This document shows positions 41,553 to 49,595 of a DNA stretch of 64,000 bases, one piece after another. A model generated the notes under the pieces. The model was given only the letters and a program-made list of their open reading frames with translations. It was not told the DNA's origin and did not search any database. Made by a program: the position numbers and the translations under genes. Numbering within the stretch: position 1 is the stretch's first letter; each line of letters opens with the position of its first letter. This stretch comes from Ramlibacter cellulosilyticus (GTDB lineage: Bacteria; Pseudomonadota; Gammaproteobacteria; Burkholderiales; Burkholderiaceae_C), in contig NZ_JACORT010000014.1 of assembly GCF_014297465.1 (NCBI RefSeq), positions 1 through 64,000 of the forward strand, written 5' to 3'.

Positions 41553-44500
41553 AGCCCCCGCGGCCGCGCCTCCCGCCCCGCAGGGCCTGCGCTGGATTTC
41601 CCGCGACTACGGCGCGCTGCGCCAGGAGGCGCGCGGCGGCACCGTCTACGACGCGGTGATCGTCGGCAGCGGCTATGGCGGGGCCATGGCGGCGTCCGCC
41701 TTCGCCGGCCTGCGCGATGCGCAAGGCCGTGCGCTGCGCATCTGCGTGCTCGAACGCGGCAAGGAATACGCACCGGGCATGTTCGCTTCCAGCCTGCAGG
41801 AACTGCCGCCGCACGTGCGCGTGCACCGCCGCGGCCGCGCCCAGGCGATGGGCCGCGCCGACGCCCTGCTCGACCTGCGCGTCGGCCCGCACGTGTGCAC
41901 GCTGGTGGGCAACGGCCTGGGCGGCACGTCGCTGATCAACGCGGGCGTGATGGAGAAGCCGCGCTGGCTGGACGGCCAGCCCGTGCCGGAAGCCTTGCGG
42001 CGCGACCTCGCGGACGAAGACTTCCTGCGCGAAGTGAAGCAGGCCCTGCACGCGAGCGGCACGCTGGCCGACGACCATCCCCGGCTGCACGGCGAGCGCC
42101 TGCCCAAGGCGCAGGCGCTGCGCAAGGTGGCGCGCAATTCGGGGCTGCGCTTCCGCGACGCGGAGATCACCGTGCAGACGCGCCCCGGCGACCCCGACGT
42201 GCCGGCCTGCACGCTGTGCGGCGACTGCATGACGGGGTGCAACGTGGGCGCGAAGCGCTCGCTGGACACCACGGTGCTCGCTCGCGCGCACGCCGCAGGG
42301 GTGGAGCTGTACACCGGCGGCACGGTGCTGAAGGTGGAGCCGCATGCCGACGGCGGCTGGGTGCTGCACACGGTCTACACGGACCGGTCGCTGCGCGAGC
42401 GGCACCAGGCGCAGCCGGTGCGCGCCCGCAAGGTGGTGCTCGCGGCCGGCACGCTGGGCAGCACGGAGATCCTGATGCACTCCGCCGGAGCGCTCTCGCT
42501 GTCGCGCCGCCTCGGCTCGGGGTTCTCCTGCAACGGCGACAACCTCGTGGCGGTGCAAGGCGCGCGCCATCCCGTGCACACGACCACCGACGAGTGGGAG
42601 CCGCTCGCCCGGCGCCAGGTGGGGCCGACGATCACCGGCGTGGTGGAGATCCCGAACGGGCCCCTGCTGGAGGAGTTCTCCGTCCCCGCGCCGCTCAAGC
42701 GCCTGTTCGACGAGACCGTCACCACCGCGCGCCTGCTGCAGCGCCTGCCCCGGTGGCCGTTCCGCACGACAAGCCAGCGGCGGCAGCGCCTGGACAGCAT
42801 GGCCGTCGATCCGGAAGCTATGCAGCGCACGCTGCTGGTCGGCGTCATCGGCCACGACGAAGCGCAGGGCCGCATCGTGCTGCCCGATGGCGCATCGGCC
42901 GAAGGCAGCGCCGGCATCGAGTGGTCCGAAGTGCGCAACTCGCCCATGCTCGAGCGCGGCTACGAGCGCGCCCGCGAAGCGCTTGAGCGCGCCGCGCCGC
43001 CCGGCGCGGACATCCTGCCCAACCCCGCCTGGCAGCCGCTGCCGGCGCGCATGGCTTCCCTCGTGAAGGAGCGCGGGCCCGTGCTGACGGTGCATCCGCT
43101 CGGGGGCTGCCCCATGGGTGCTTCGCACGTCGATGGCGTCGTCAACGAGTTCGGGCAGGTGTTCCGCGTCGATGGCGACGCCGCCGCCGTCTACGACGAC
43201 CTGGTGGTGCTGGACGGGTCCATCCTGCCCTGCTCCGTGGGCGCGAACCCCGCACTGACGATCTCGGCGATCTCGCTGCGCGCCGCGCGCACGCTCGCAC
43301 GGCGCTGGGGCTGGCAAGCGGCCGGCACGCAGGCGGCGGACCCGCAGCTCCTCGCGCGCCTCGTGCGCGAAGCCCCGCTCGCCGCCGCACCCCTGCAGCT
43401 CGCGCCGACGCGCTGGCCCGCGGCGCGCACGCGCCCCGAGTACCGGCCGCCCGAGGCCTGCACGCCCCGGCAGCCGCGTCCCACGCAGGTGGAACTGGTC
43501 GAGCGCCTCTGCGGCGCAGCGGGCGCGCAGGGCGAATACTGGGTCGAACTCACGCTGTCGTACGGGCGCAAGTCCCTCCACGACCTCACCGGGCACGCCG
43601 CGCGCAACGTGCAGCTCGATCCGCAGGACTCCTGGATCCGCATCTACGACAACCGCGACGACGCGCGGCGGCGGCTCCTCACCCTCAGCGAACCGGACCG
43701 CGTGGCGCAGGCGCTGTTCGCGGGCCGCGTGGCGGGGACGCTGACCATCGCGGAGCCGTTCGCGGGCCTGGCCGAACCCTGGTATGCGGCGCTCGCCGCC
43801 GGCGCCTGGTTCGTGAACCGCGGAACGCGCGAACTCTGGGACTGGGTCGCCGGCAAGCAGGCGGCCGGATTCGACCTCGGCGCCTTCATCGGCTCCGCCG
43901 GGCGGGCGGGCGAGCGGCGCGTCTTCCGCTATGCCCTCACGGTGCAGGACGCCGCCGGCCCGCAGCCGCTGCTGCGCGCGGGCACGCGCATCCGCGGCAG
44001 CAAATGCCTCACCTACGGGCTGCGCAGCAATCCGTGGCGGCAGCTCACCGAGCTGCGGCTGGACGGGTTCCCGATCGGCCCCGCCGCCCCCGTGCTGCGC
44101 CTGGACGGGCGCTTCCTCGCGAAGAAGGGCGTGCCGCTGCTGCGCATCACCGACCAGGAGAACCACGTCGTGGCGCTGGCGGAGGTCGCCTCCTTCGCGC
44201 TGTGCTGGGTGCGCATGCTCGCGAGCATCCACCTGTGGTCCTTCCGCGCACCGGATCGCGCGCCCGTGCGGCCCCGGCAGCTGCTGCCGGGGGCGATCAC
44301 CGGCGTGCCTTCGCCCGTCGTCACCGAGCTGCCGCTGGAAGACGGCCACTCGCCCGTGCCCGCCGGCGTGCGGCTCACGCGCTATCCGCGCCCGGGCTGC
44401 CCGCCGGTCGCCCTGATCCACGGCTACAGCGCCAGCGGCAACACCTTCACGCACGAAGCGATCCCCGAGCCGCTCGCGCGCCACCTGTGGAACGGCGGGC

Positions 44501-45441
44501 GGGACGTGTGGGTGCTCGACCTGCGCACCAGCGCCGGCATGCCCACCGCGCTGAAGCCCTGGCACTTCGAGGATGCCGCGTTCGCCGACCTGCCGCGCGC
44601 GATCCGCCACATCGCGGCCGCCACCGGCCAGCGCGTGAGCGTGTTCGCCCACTGCATCGGCGCCGTGATGCTGTCGATGGCGCTGCTCGTCGATCCCGAC
44701 GAACTGCACCTCTATGACAACGGCCCCGGCGATGCGCCCACGCCCCGCCGCTACGCCGCGGAGCTGCGCCGGCTGAAGGACGACGTCGACCGCATCGTGC
44801 TGTCGCAGAAGGGCCCCATGCTGGTCTACTGCGACGACAACGTGCTGCGCGCCTACTTCATGCGCGTGCTGCGCAAGCTGGTGTTCCCCGACGACTACCA
44901 GTTCGAGGTCGCGCAGCAGCCCACGCTGGCCGGCGGCCTCATGGACCGCCTGCTCGCCACGCTGCCCTACCCGCCCGGGGAGTTCGCGCGCGAGAACCCG
45001 GTGCTGCCCTGGAAGCGCGCGCCCTGGGCCGGCTTCCGCCACCGCATGGACGCCCTCTACGCGCGCGACTTCACGCTGGCCAACATCGAGGACCGCACGC
45101 TGGACGCGATCGCCGACCTGTTCGGCCCCCTCAACCTCGACACCGTGGCGCAGGCGATCCACTTCGCGCGGCGCAACACCATCACCGACAGTTCGGGCCG
45201 GCCGTTCGTGACGAGCGCGAGCGTGCTGCGCGCCCGGTGGCCGATGCGGGGCACGGTGAGCATCCACGGGCGCGAAAACGGGCTCGTCGACGTGAAGACG
45301 GTGGACGCCATGCGTTCGCAGATGGCGTTCGCCGGCATTCCGTACCGGGCGATCGAGATCCCCGGCTACGGCCACCAGGACTGCCTGATCGGCCGCGACG
45401 CGGCGCGCGACGTGTTTCCGCACATCGCGGCCAACCTCTGA
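41530..45441 (+). CDS. GMC oxidoreductase - alpha/beta hydrolase fusion (cholesterol oxidase-like)
   Basis: A 1,303-residue fusion. Residues 35-600: FAD-dependent GMC oxidoreductase with G46-x-G48-x2-G51 (VIVGSGYGGAM), C-terminal VHPLGGCPMG (His522) and VGANPALTIS (Asn573), as in cholesterol oxidase. A four-cysteine motif C227-x2-C230-x2-C233-x3-C237 could bind an iron-sulfur cluster. Residues about 650-930 form a region I do not recognise. Residues about 950-1303: alpha/beta hydrolase with ALIHGYSASGNTF, nucleophile elbow AHCIG where Cys1042 replaces the usual Ser, and His1282 (GYGHQD). The PhoD-like gene follows 7 bases later. The reaction is unknown; oxidation of a hydrophobic alcohol coupled to ester or thioester chemistry is a guess. 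Confidence 0.85.
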   Translation: MSPPPAPEAPAAAPPAPQGLRWISRDYGALRQEARGGTVYDAVIVGSGYGGAMAASAFAGLRDAQGRALRICVLERGKEYAPGMFASSLQELPPHVRVHRRGRAQAMGRADALLDLRVGPHVCTLVGNGLGGTSLINAGVMEKPRWLDGQPVPEALRRDLADEDFLREVKQALHASGTLADDHPRLHGERLPKAQALRKVARNSGLRFRDAEITVQTRPGDPDVPACTLCGDCMTGCNVGAKRSLDTTVLARAHAAGVELYTGGTVLKVEPHADGGWVLHTVYTDRSLRERHQAQPVRARKVVLAAGTLGSTEILMHSAGALSLSRRLGSGFSCNGDNLVAVQGARHPVHTTTDEWEPLARRQVGPTITGVVEIPNGPLLEEFSVPAPLKRLFDETVTTARLLQRLPRWPFRTTSQRRQRLDSMAVDPEAMQRTLLVGVIGHDEAQGRIVLPDGASAEGSAGIEWSEVRNSPMLERGYERAREALERAAPPGADILPNPAWQPLPARMASLVKERGPVLTVHPLGGCPMGASHVDGVVNEFGQVFRVDGDAAAVYDDLVVLDGSILPCSVGANPALTISAISLRAARTLARRWGWQAAGTQAADPQLLARLVREAPLAAAPLQLAPTRWPAARTRPEYRPPEACTPRQPRPTQVELVERLCGAAGAQGEYWVELTLSYGRKSLHDLTGHAARNVQLDPQDSWIRIYDNRDDARRRLLTLSEPDRVAQALFAGRVAGTLTIAEPFAGLAEPWYAALAAGAWFVNRGTRELWDWVAGKQAAGFDLGAFIGSAGRAGERRVFRYALTVQDAAGPQPLLRAGTRIRGSKCLTYGLRSNPWRQLTELRLDGFPIGPAAPVLRLDGRFLAKKGVPLLRITDQENHVVALAEVASFALCWVRMLASIHLWSFRAPDRAPVRPRQLLPGAITGVPSPVVTELPLEDGHSPVPAGVRLTRYPRPGCPPVALIHGYSASGNTFTHEAIPEPLARHLWNGGRDVWVLDLRTSAGMPTALKPWHFEDAAFADLPRAIRHIAAATGQRVSVFAHCIGAVMLSMALLVDPDELHLYDNGPGDAPTPRRYAAELRRLKDDVDRIVLSQKGPMLVYCDDNVLRAYFMRVLRKLVFPDDYQFEVAQQPTLAGGLMDRLLATLPYPPGEFARENPVLPWKRAPWAGFRHRMDALYARDFTLANIEDRTLDAIADLFGPLNLDTVAQAIHFARRNTITDSSGRPFVTSASVLRARWPMRGTVSIHGRENGLVDVKTVDAMRSQMAFAGIPYRAIEIPGYGHQDCLIGRDAARDVFPHIAANL

Positions 45442-45448
45442 GGCGCGC

Positions 45449-46930
45449 ATGGAACCGCTCTGGAAGCTGCCGCCCTACGAACTGAGCCCCACCGCGGACG
45501 GCGGCTGGGCCGTGCAGTCGGAGGAAGGCTTCGGCGAGGCGCTTGCCGTCTTCGCGCCGCTGTACAGGGACGGCGAATGGCGGCTCGCCATGGCCGACGA
45601 CGACGTGCTCGCCCTCACCGGCGTGGACGACCGCGGCTGGACGCCGGTGCGCCTGCCCGTCGTGGAGCGCGCGACGCACTACCTGTGCATCCTGCGCTAC
45701 GACCATCCGGCCGACCATCCTTCGAGCACCTGGTTCCGCCTGCAGGTGCCGGGGACGCACGGCCCGAGGCAGGCGCGCGGCCCCGTCGTCGCGGGTTCGG
45801 AACTGCGCCGCGGCCTGGAGCGCGTGCGCGAGCACCTGCGCGAACGCTTCGAGCTCTACCTCGTGCCCGCCGCGGCACAGCCCGCCGCGATCCTGCGCGG
45901 CAGCGCCGACGCGGTGAGCTTCGCCTTTGCGAGCTGCCAGTACCCGGCCGGTCTCCTGGACCGCCCCGTCGCGCACCGTTCGTACCAGCGCCTCGCCGCC
46001 TCGCTGCAGCCGGAAGGCGCCGCGATGCCCGAACGCCTGCTGCTCCTCGGCGACCAGGTGTACACCGATGCCACCTATGGCCTGGTGGACCCCGCGCGCA
46101 TCGACGACCGCTACCGCATCCCCTACGAAGACTTCGCCGATCGCGAGAACGGGCCCTTCGCGTCCCTGCCGCAGACCCTCCTCGCGCTGCGGCGCATGAC
46201 GCCGGACGACCACGAGATCCGCGACAACTGGGAGCCGACGCCCGGCGCCGACCCCGTGCGCGACGCGGCACTGGAAGCTTTCTGGAAGTACCAGCGCCGC
46301 GCGCCCGCGGCCCGGCAGGTGTGGCTCACCGAAGAGGGACCGGGCTGGCGGCTGTTCGTCACGGACTCCCGCACGCAGCGCTCGCCGCGCGACGAGGACA
46401 CGCTGCACGAGGCCCTCATCCTCGGCCGCCACCAGACCGATGCGCTGCACGACTGGCTGCGCGCGCCCGACGACGGCCGGCTGAAGGTGGTGAGCAGCGC
46501 CGCGATGCTGCTGCCGCGCACGCGCATGAACCTCGACGCGCCGCTGTACCTCGATGCCTGGCAGGGCTACCCGGCGTCGCTGCACGGCCTGCTCGCGCTG
46601 CTGTGCGAGCACGAGGTGCACAACGTGGTGTTCCTCTCCGGCGATGCGCACATCGCCTGCGACGCGCGCGTGCAGGTCACGCGGCCGGGCACCGGCAAGC
46701 ACGCGAGCTTCGCTTCGCTGCACGCGCCGGCGCTGTACGCGCCCTACCCTTTCGCCAACGAGGAAGAAGCCAACCTGCTGCTGCAGGACAGCTTCGCTTT
46801 CGGGCACGGCGGCGCCACCTACCACTGCACCGTCTCGGCGCAGGTGCTCGCCGACGGCGCCAACGGCTGCGGCCTGCTGCGCGCGAGCCGGCACGGCGCG
46901 CGCTGGTGCGTGGCGTACGAGGTGCTTTGA
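45449..46930 (+). CDS. PhoD-like metallophosphatase
   Basis: A 493-residue calcineurin-fold phosphoesterase of the alkaline phosphatase D type. Metal-binding motifs: SFAFASCQYPAG, LLLLGDQVYTDATYG, MTPDDHEIRDNW and VFLSGDAHIACDAR. There is no signal peptide, unlike classical secreted PhoD, so it is probably cytoplasmic. An N-terminal region (1-150) is outside the conserved core. It follows the GMC/hydrolase fusion by 7 bases, so both enzymes likely act on one substrate class. Substrate unknown. Confidence 0.82.
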   Translation: MEPLWKLPPYELSPTADGGWAVQSEEGFGEALAVFAPLYRDGEWRLAMADDDVLALTGVDDRGWTPVRLPVVERATHYLCILRYDHPADHPSSTWFRLQVPGTHGPRQARGPVVAGSELRRGLERVREHLRERFELYLVPAAAQPAAILRGSADAVSFAFASCQYPAGLLDRPVAHRSYQRLAASLQPEGAAMPERLLLLGDQVYTDATYGLVDPARIDDRYRIPYEDFADRENGPFASLPQTLLALRRMTPDDHEIRDNWEPTPGADPVRDAALEAFWKYQRRAPAARQVWLTEEGPGWRLFVTDSRTQRSPRDEDTLHEALILGRHQTDALHDWLRAPDDGRLKVVSSAAMLLPRTRMNLDAPLYLDAWQGYPASLHGLLALLCEHEVHNVVFLSGDAHIACDARVQVTRPGTGKHASFASLHAPALYAPYPFANEEEANLLLQDSFAFGHGGATYHCTVSAQVLADGANGCGLLRASRHGARWCVAYEVL

Positions 46931-46936
46931 GGGAAG

Positions 46937-46968
46937 GCTGGGGTGCGCATGCGCGCAACCCAGCCTAC
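46937..46968. repeat. Short hairpin repeat, family R2, copy 3
   Basis: Same hairpin as at 140-170 and 24372-24402, in the inverted orientation: GCTGGGG-TGCGC, a slightly larger loop (AT-GC), GCGCA-ACCCAGC, then CTAC. It lies between the converging PhoD-like and LuxR-type genes, and its CTA (46965-46967) is the complement of the LuxR gene's TAG stop. Confidence 0.7.
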
Positions 46969-47585
46969 GAAATCCGGACGCCCTGCTCCGCCGCCATGTA
47001 GACCGCTTCCGTGCGGTTGCGGGTGCCCAGCTCCTGGTAGATGGCGCGCAGGTGCGTCTTCACCGTGCCGTCGCTGATCCCCAGCTGGCGGGCGATGAGC
47101 TTGTTGGAGTTGCCGCGCAGCGCGGCGCGCAGCACGTCCGCCTGGCGCTCGGTGAGCGTGGGGAAGGCATCGCGCACGTCGCGCGTCTGGATGGGGGCCA
47201 GCGCGCCGGTGGGCAGGTAGACGCCCCCGTCGGCGATCGTCTTCACCGCCGTCATGAGCTGCGCGGGAGGCGAATCCTTGGGGATGAAGCCGGCGGCGCC
47301 GAAGTCGATGGCGCTGCGCACCAGTTCGGCATTGCGGTCGCCAGAGAGCACGACCACCCGCGTCAGCGGCGCGGACTCGCGCAGGGCCTCCAGCGCGTGG
47401 GTGCCGGCCAGGCCTTCCATGTGCCAGTCCATCAGGATCAGGTCGAAGGTGCCGTCCTTCGTGGCGGCCACCGCCTCCTCGGCGGAGCCGGTCAGGGTGA
47501 CTTCCATGCTCGCGTCCAGCTTCTCCAGCAGGAGCCGCAGGCCTTCCCGGAACAGGGAATGGTCATCGCACACCAGAACTCGCAT
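46965..47585 (-). CDS. LuxR/NarL-type response regulator (RR1)
   Basis: A 206-residue response regulator: receiver domain about 1-120 with VLVCDDHSLFREG and phospho-acceptor D53 (LMDWHMEG), then a LuxR-type helix-turn-helix about 138-200 (LTERQADVLRAALRGNSNKL, ISDGTVKTHLRAIYQEL). A good ribosome site (AAAGGAGG) lies before the ATG at 47585. It may be transcribed after rodA (107-bp gap), but its more natural partner is one of the two hybrid kinases nearby. Target genes are unknown. Confidence 0.9.
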   Translation of the reverse strand: MRVLVCDDHSLFREGLRLLLEKLDASMEVTLTGSAEEAVAATKDGTFDLILMDWHMEGLAGTHALEALRESAPLTRVVVLSGDRNAELVRSAIDFGAAGFIPKDSPPAQLMTAVKTIADGGVYLPTGALAPIQTRDVRDAFPTLTERQADVLRAALRGNSNKLIARQLGISDGTVKTHLRAIYQELGTRNRTEAVYMAAEQGVRIS

Positions 47586-47692
47586 GAAAGGCCTCCTTTC
47601 GCCCGTACTGCAGGATAGCGGCGGAAACCCGAACCGATCCGATACCGCGCGATCATGCGACGGGCCGCCGCCGCATGCATCCCCCGAGCGGG

Positions 47693-48847
47693 CTACGTCT
47701 GCACCAGCCGCTTCGCCTTGGAAATCGACATCAGGATCCCGAGCCCCATCCCCAGCGTCACCATCGCCGTGCCGCCGTAGCTGATGAAGGGCAGCGGCAC
47801 GCCCACCACGGGCAGGATGCCGCTGACCATGCCCATGTTCACGAAGGCATAGGTGAAGAAGATCATCGTCACCGCGCCGGCCAGCAGCCGCGAGAACAGG
47901 GTGGGCGCCTCCAGCGCGATCGCCAGCCCGCGCAGCACCAGGAACAGGAAGCTGGCGATCAGGAAGAGGTTGCCCAGCAGGCCGAACTCCTCGGAATAGG
48001 CCGCGAAGATGAAGTCGGTGGTCCGCTCCGGGATGAACTCCAGGTGCGTCTGGGTGCCCTGCATGAAGCCCTTGCCGAAGATGCCGCCGGAGCCGATGGC
48101 GATCATCCCCTGGATGATGTGGAAGCCCTTGCCCAGCGGGTCGCGAGTGGGGTCGAGCAGCGTGCAGACCCGCTGCTGCTGGTAGTCGTGCAGGATGGGC
48201 CAGCGCACGCCGTCGGCGCACAGCGGATCGCCGAACACGACGAGCAGCGTGATGCCCACCAGGCCGAGCGCCAGCGGCGGAATGATCAGCTTCCAGGACA
48301 GCCCGGCGAAGAAGATCACCGACAGCCCCGCGGCCAGCACGAGCAGCGACGTGCCCAGGTCCGGCTGCTTCATGATGAGCCCGACGGGCACCGCCAGCAG
48401 CAGCACGGCGACGATGAAGTCCAGCGGCCGCAGCTGCCCTTCGCGCTTCTGGAACCACCACGCCAGCATCAGCGGCATGGCGATCTTCAGGATCTCGCTG
48501 GGCTGGATGACCACCCCCACGTTCACCCAGCGCTTGGCGCCCTTCTTGGTGATGCCGAAGATCGCCACCGCGATCAGCAGCGCCACCCCGAGCACGTACA
48601 CCGGGACGGCGAAGCTCATCAGCCGCTGCGGCGGGATCTGCGCGATCACGAACATGATCGCCCCGGCCAGCAGCATGTTGCGCCCATGGTCGAGGAAGCG
48701 GGTGCCGTGGTCGAAGCCCGAGCTGTACATGGTCAGCAGGCCGGCGCAGGCCAGGAGGAAGACGGCGAAGGCGAGGGGCCCGTCGAAGCCCTGCAGCATG
48801 GGCGCCAGGCGCTGGCGAAACGACGGTTTTTCAAATACGGCGGCCAT
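47693..48847 (-). CDS. rodA: Rod-shape peptidoglycan glycosyltransferase RodA
   Basis: A 384-residue SEDS-family glycosyltransferase that polymerises glycan strands in the elongasome with PBP2. About ten membrane segments; hallmarks include KKGAKRWVNVGVVIQPSEIL, MKQPDLGTSLLVLAAGL (catalytic-loop Asp region), DFIFAAYSEEFGLLGN and the end GVPLPFISYGGTAMVTLGMG. Length is normal. mrdA and mreBCD, its usual neighbours, are not adjacent; instead it is flanked by two LuxR-type regulators. Confidence 0.94.
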   Translation of the reverse strand: MAAVFEKPSFRQRLAPMLQGFDGPLAFAVFLLACAGLLTMYSSGFDHGTRFLDHGRNMLLAGAIMFVIAQIPPQRLMSFAVPVYVLGVALLIAVAIFGITKKGAKRWVNVGVVIQPSEILKIAMPLMLAWWFQKREGQLRPLDFIVAVLLLAVPVGLIMKQPDLGTSLLVLAAGLSVIFFAGLSWKLIIPPLALGLVGITLLVVFGDPLCADGVRWPILHDYQQQRVCTLLDPTRDPLGKGFHIIQGMIAIGSGGIFGKGFMQGTQTHLEFIPERTTDFIFAAYSEEFGLLGNLFLIASFLFLVLRGLAIALEAPTLFSRLLAGAVTMIFFTYAFVNMGMVSGILPVVGVPLPFISYGGTAMVTLGMGLGILMSISKAKRLVQT

Positions 48848-48920
48848 GCGGAATTATCCTCCGGCCCTCCTCCCAATGGCCGTGGTGTGCGCTGGCGCGG
48901 CTGTTACGATCCGCCAGCCC

Positions 48921-49595
48921 ATGAAGATCCTGGTCGTCGACGATCATCCCCTGTACCGCAGCGGCGTGGTCTACACCCTGCAGAACACCGGCCTGGAGGT
49001 GGAGGTCATCGAGTGCTCGGCGCTCGCCACCGCCTTCCAGCGGATGGACGACGGCCTGGCGGTCGACCTGATGATCCTGGACCTGCAGATGCCCGGCTAC
49101 CAGGGCCTGGACTCGGTGCGCGAGGTGCGCTCCCGCCGCCCGGAGGTGCCGGTCCTGGTGCTCTCCGGCAACGAGGACCCGGCCGTCGTGCACGAATGCA
49201 TCGAGCTCGGCGCCTTCGGCTTCGTGCCCAAGTCCGCGCCGGCCGACCAGTTCCATGCCGCGCTGCAGCTGGTGCTCTCCGGCGGGGTCTACCTGCCGCC
49301 CACCAGCCTGAGCGTCGGCACGCCCGCCACGCGCGCGCAGCAGGACGCGTGGGGCCGCCTCGGCGCCCACCTCACGGAGCGCCAGCGCCAGGTGCTGCTC
49401 GGCATCGTGCAGGGCAAGCCCAACAAGGTGATCGCCCGCGACCTGGGGCTGTCCGACACCACGGTGAAGTCGCACGTGGCGCACATCCTCGATGCGCTGG
49501 TCGTCTCCAACCGCACCGAAGCGGTCTACGCGCTCGCCCGCGCCGGCGTGAGCCTGCGCGACCTGCAGGCGACCGCCGGCGATTCCATCCTCTAG
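48921..49595 (+). CDS. LuxR/NarL-type response regulator (RR2)
   Basis: A 224-residue response regulator: receiver about 1-122 with KILVVDDHPLYRSG and phospho-acceptor D54 (LDLQMPGY), then LuxR-type DNA-binding domain about 148-210 (LTERQRQVLLGIVQGKPNKV, LSDTTVKSHVAHILDALVVS). It converges on the hybrid kinase HK2; the two stop codons share one CTAG (49592-49595). This proximity suggests HK2 is its kinase. It is divergent from rodA across 73 bp. Confidence 0.9.
   Translation: MKILVVDDHPLYRSGVVYTLQNTGLEVEVIECSALATAFQRMDDGLAVDLMILDLQMPGYQGLDSVREVRSRRPEVPVLVLSGNEDPAVVHECIELGAFGFVPKSAPADQFHAALQLVLSGGVYLPPTSLSVGTPATRAQQDAWGRLGAHLTERQRQVLLGIVQGKPNKVIARDLGLSDTTVKSHVAHILDALVVSNRTEAVYALARAGVSLRDLQATAGDSIL

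Noticed and set aside
41470-45450. A 1,326-codon minus-strand open frame
   Set aside because: Exactly antisense to the GMC/hydrolase fusion; no recognisable domain and GC-driven composition.
36666-46930. Defence island or phage-derived region
   Set aside because: Despite large unusual proteins, no integrase, nuclease-helicase pair, restriction or phage structural genes are present, and base composition is like the surroundings.
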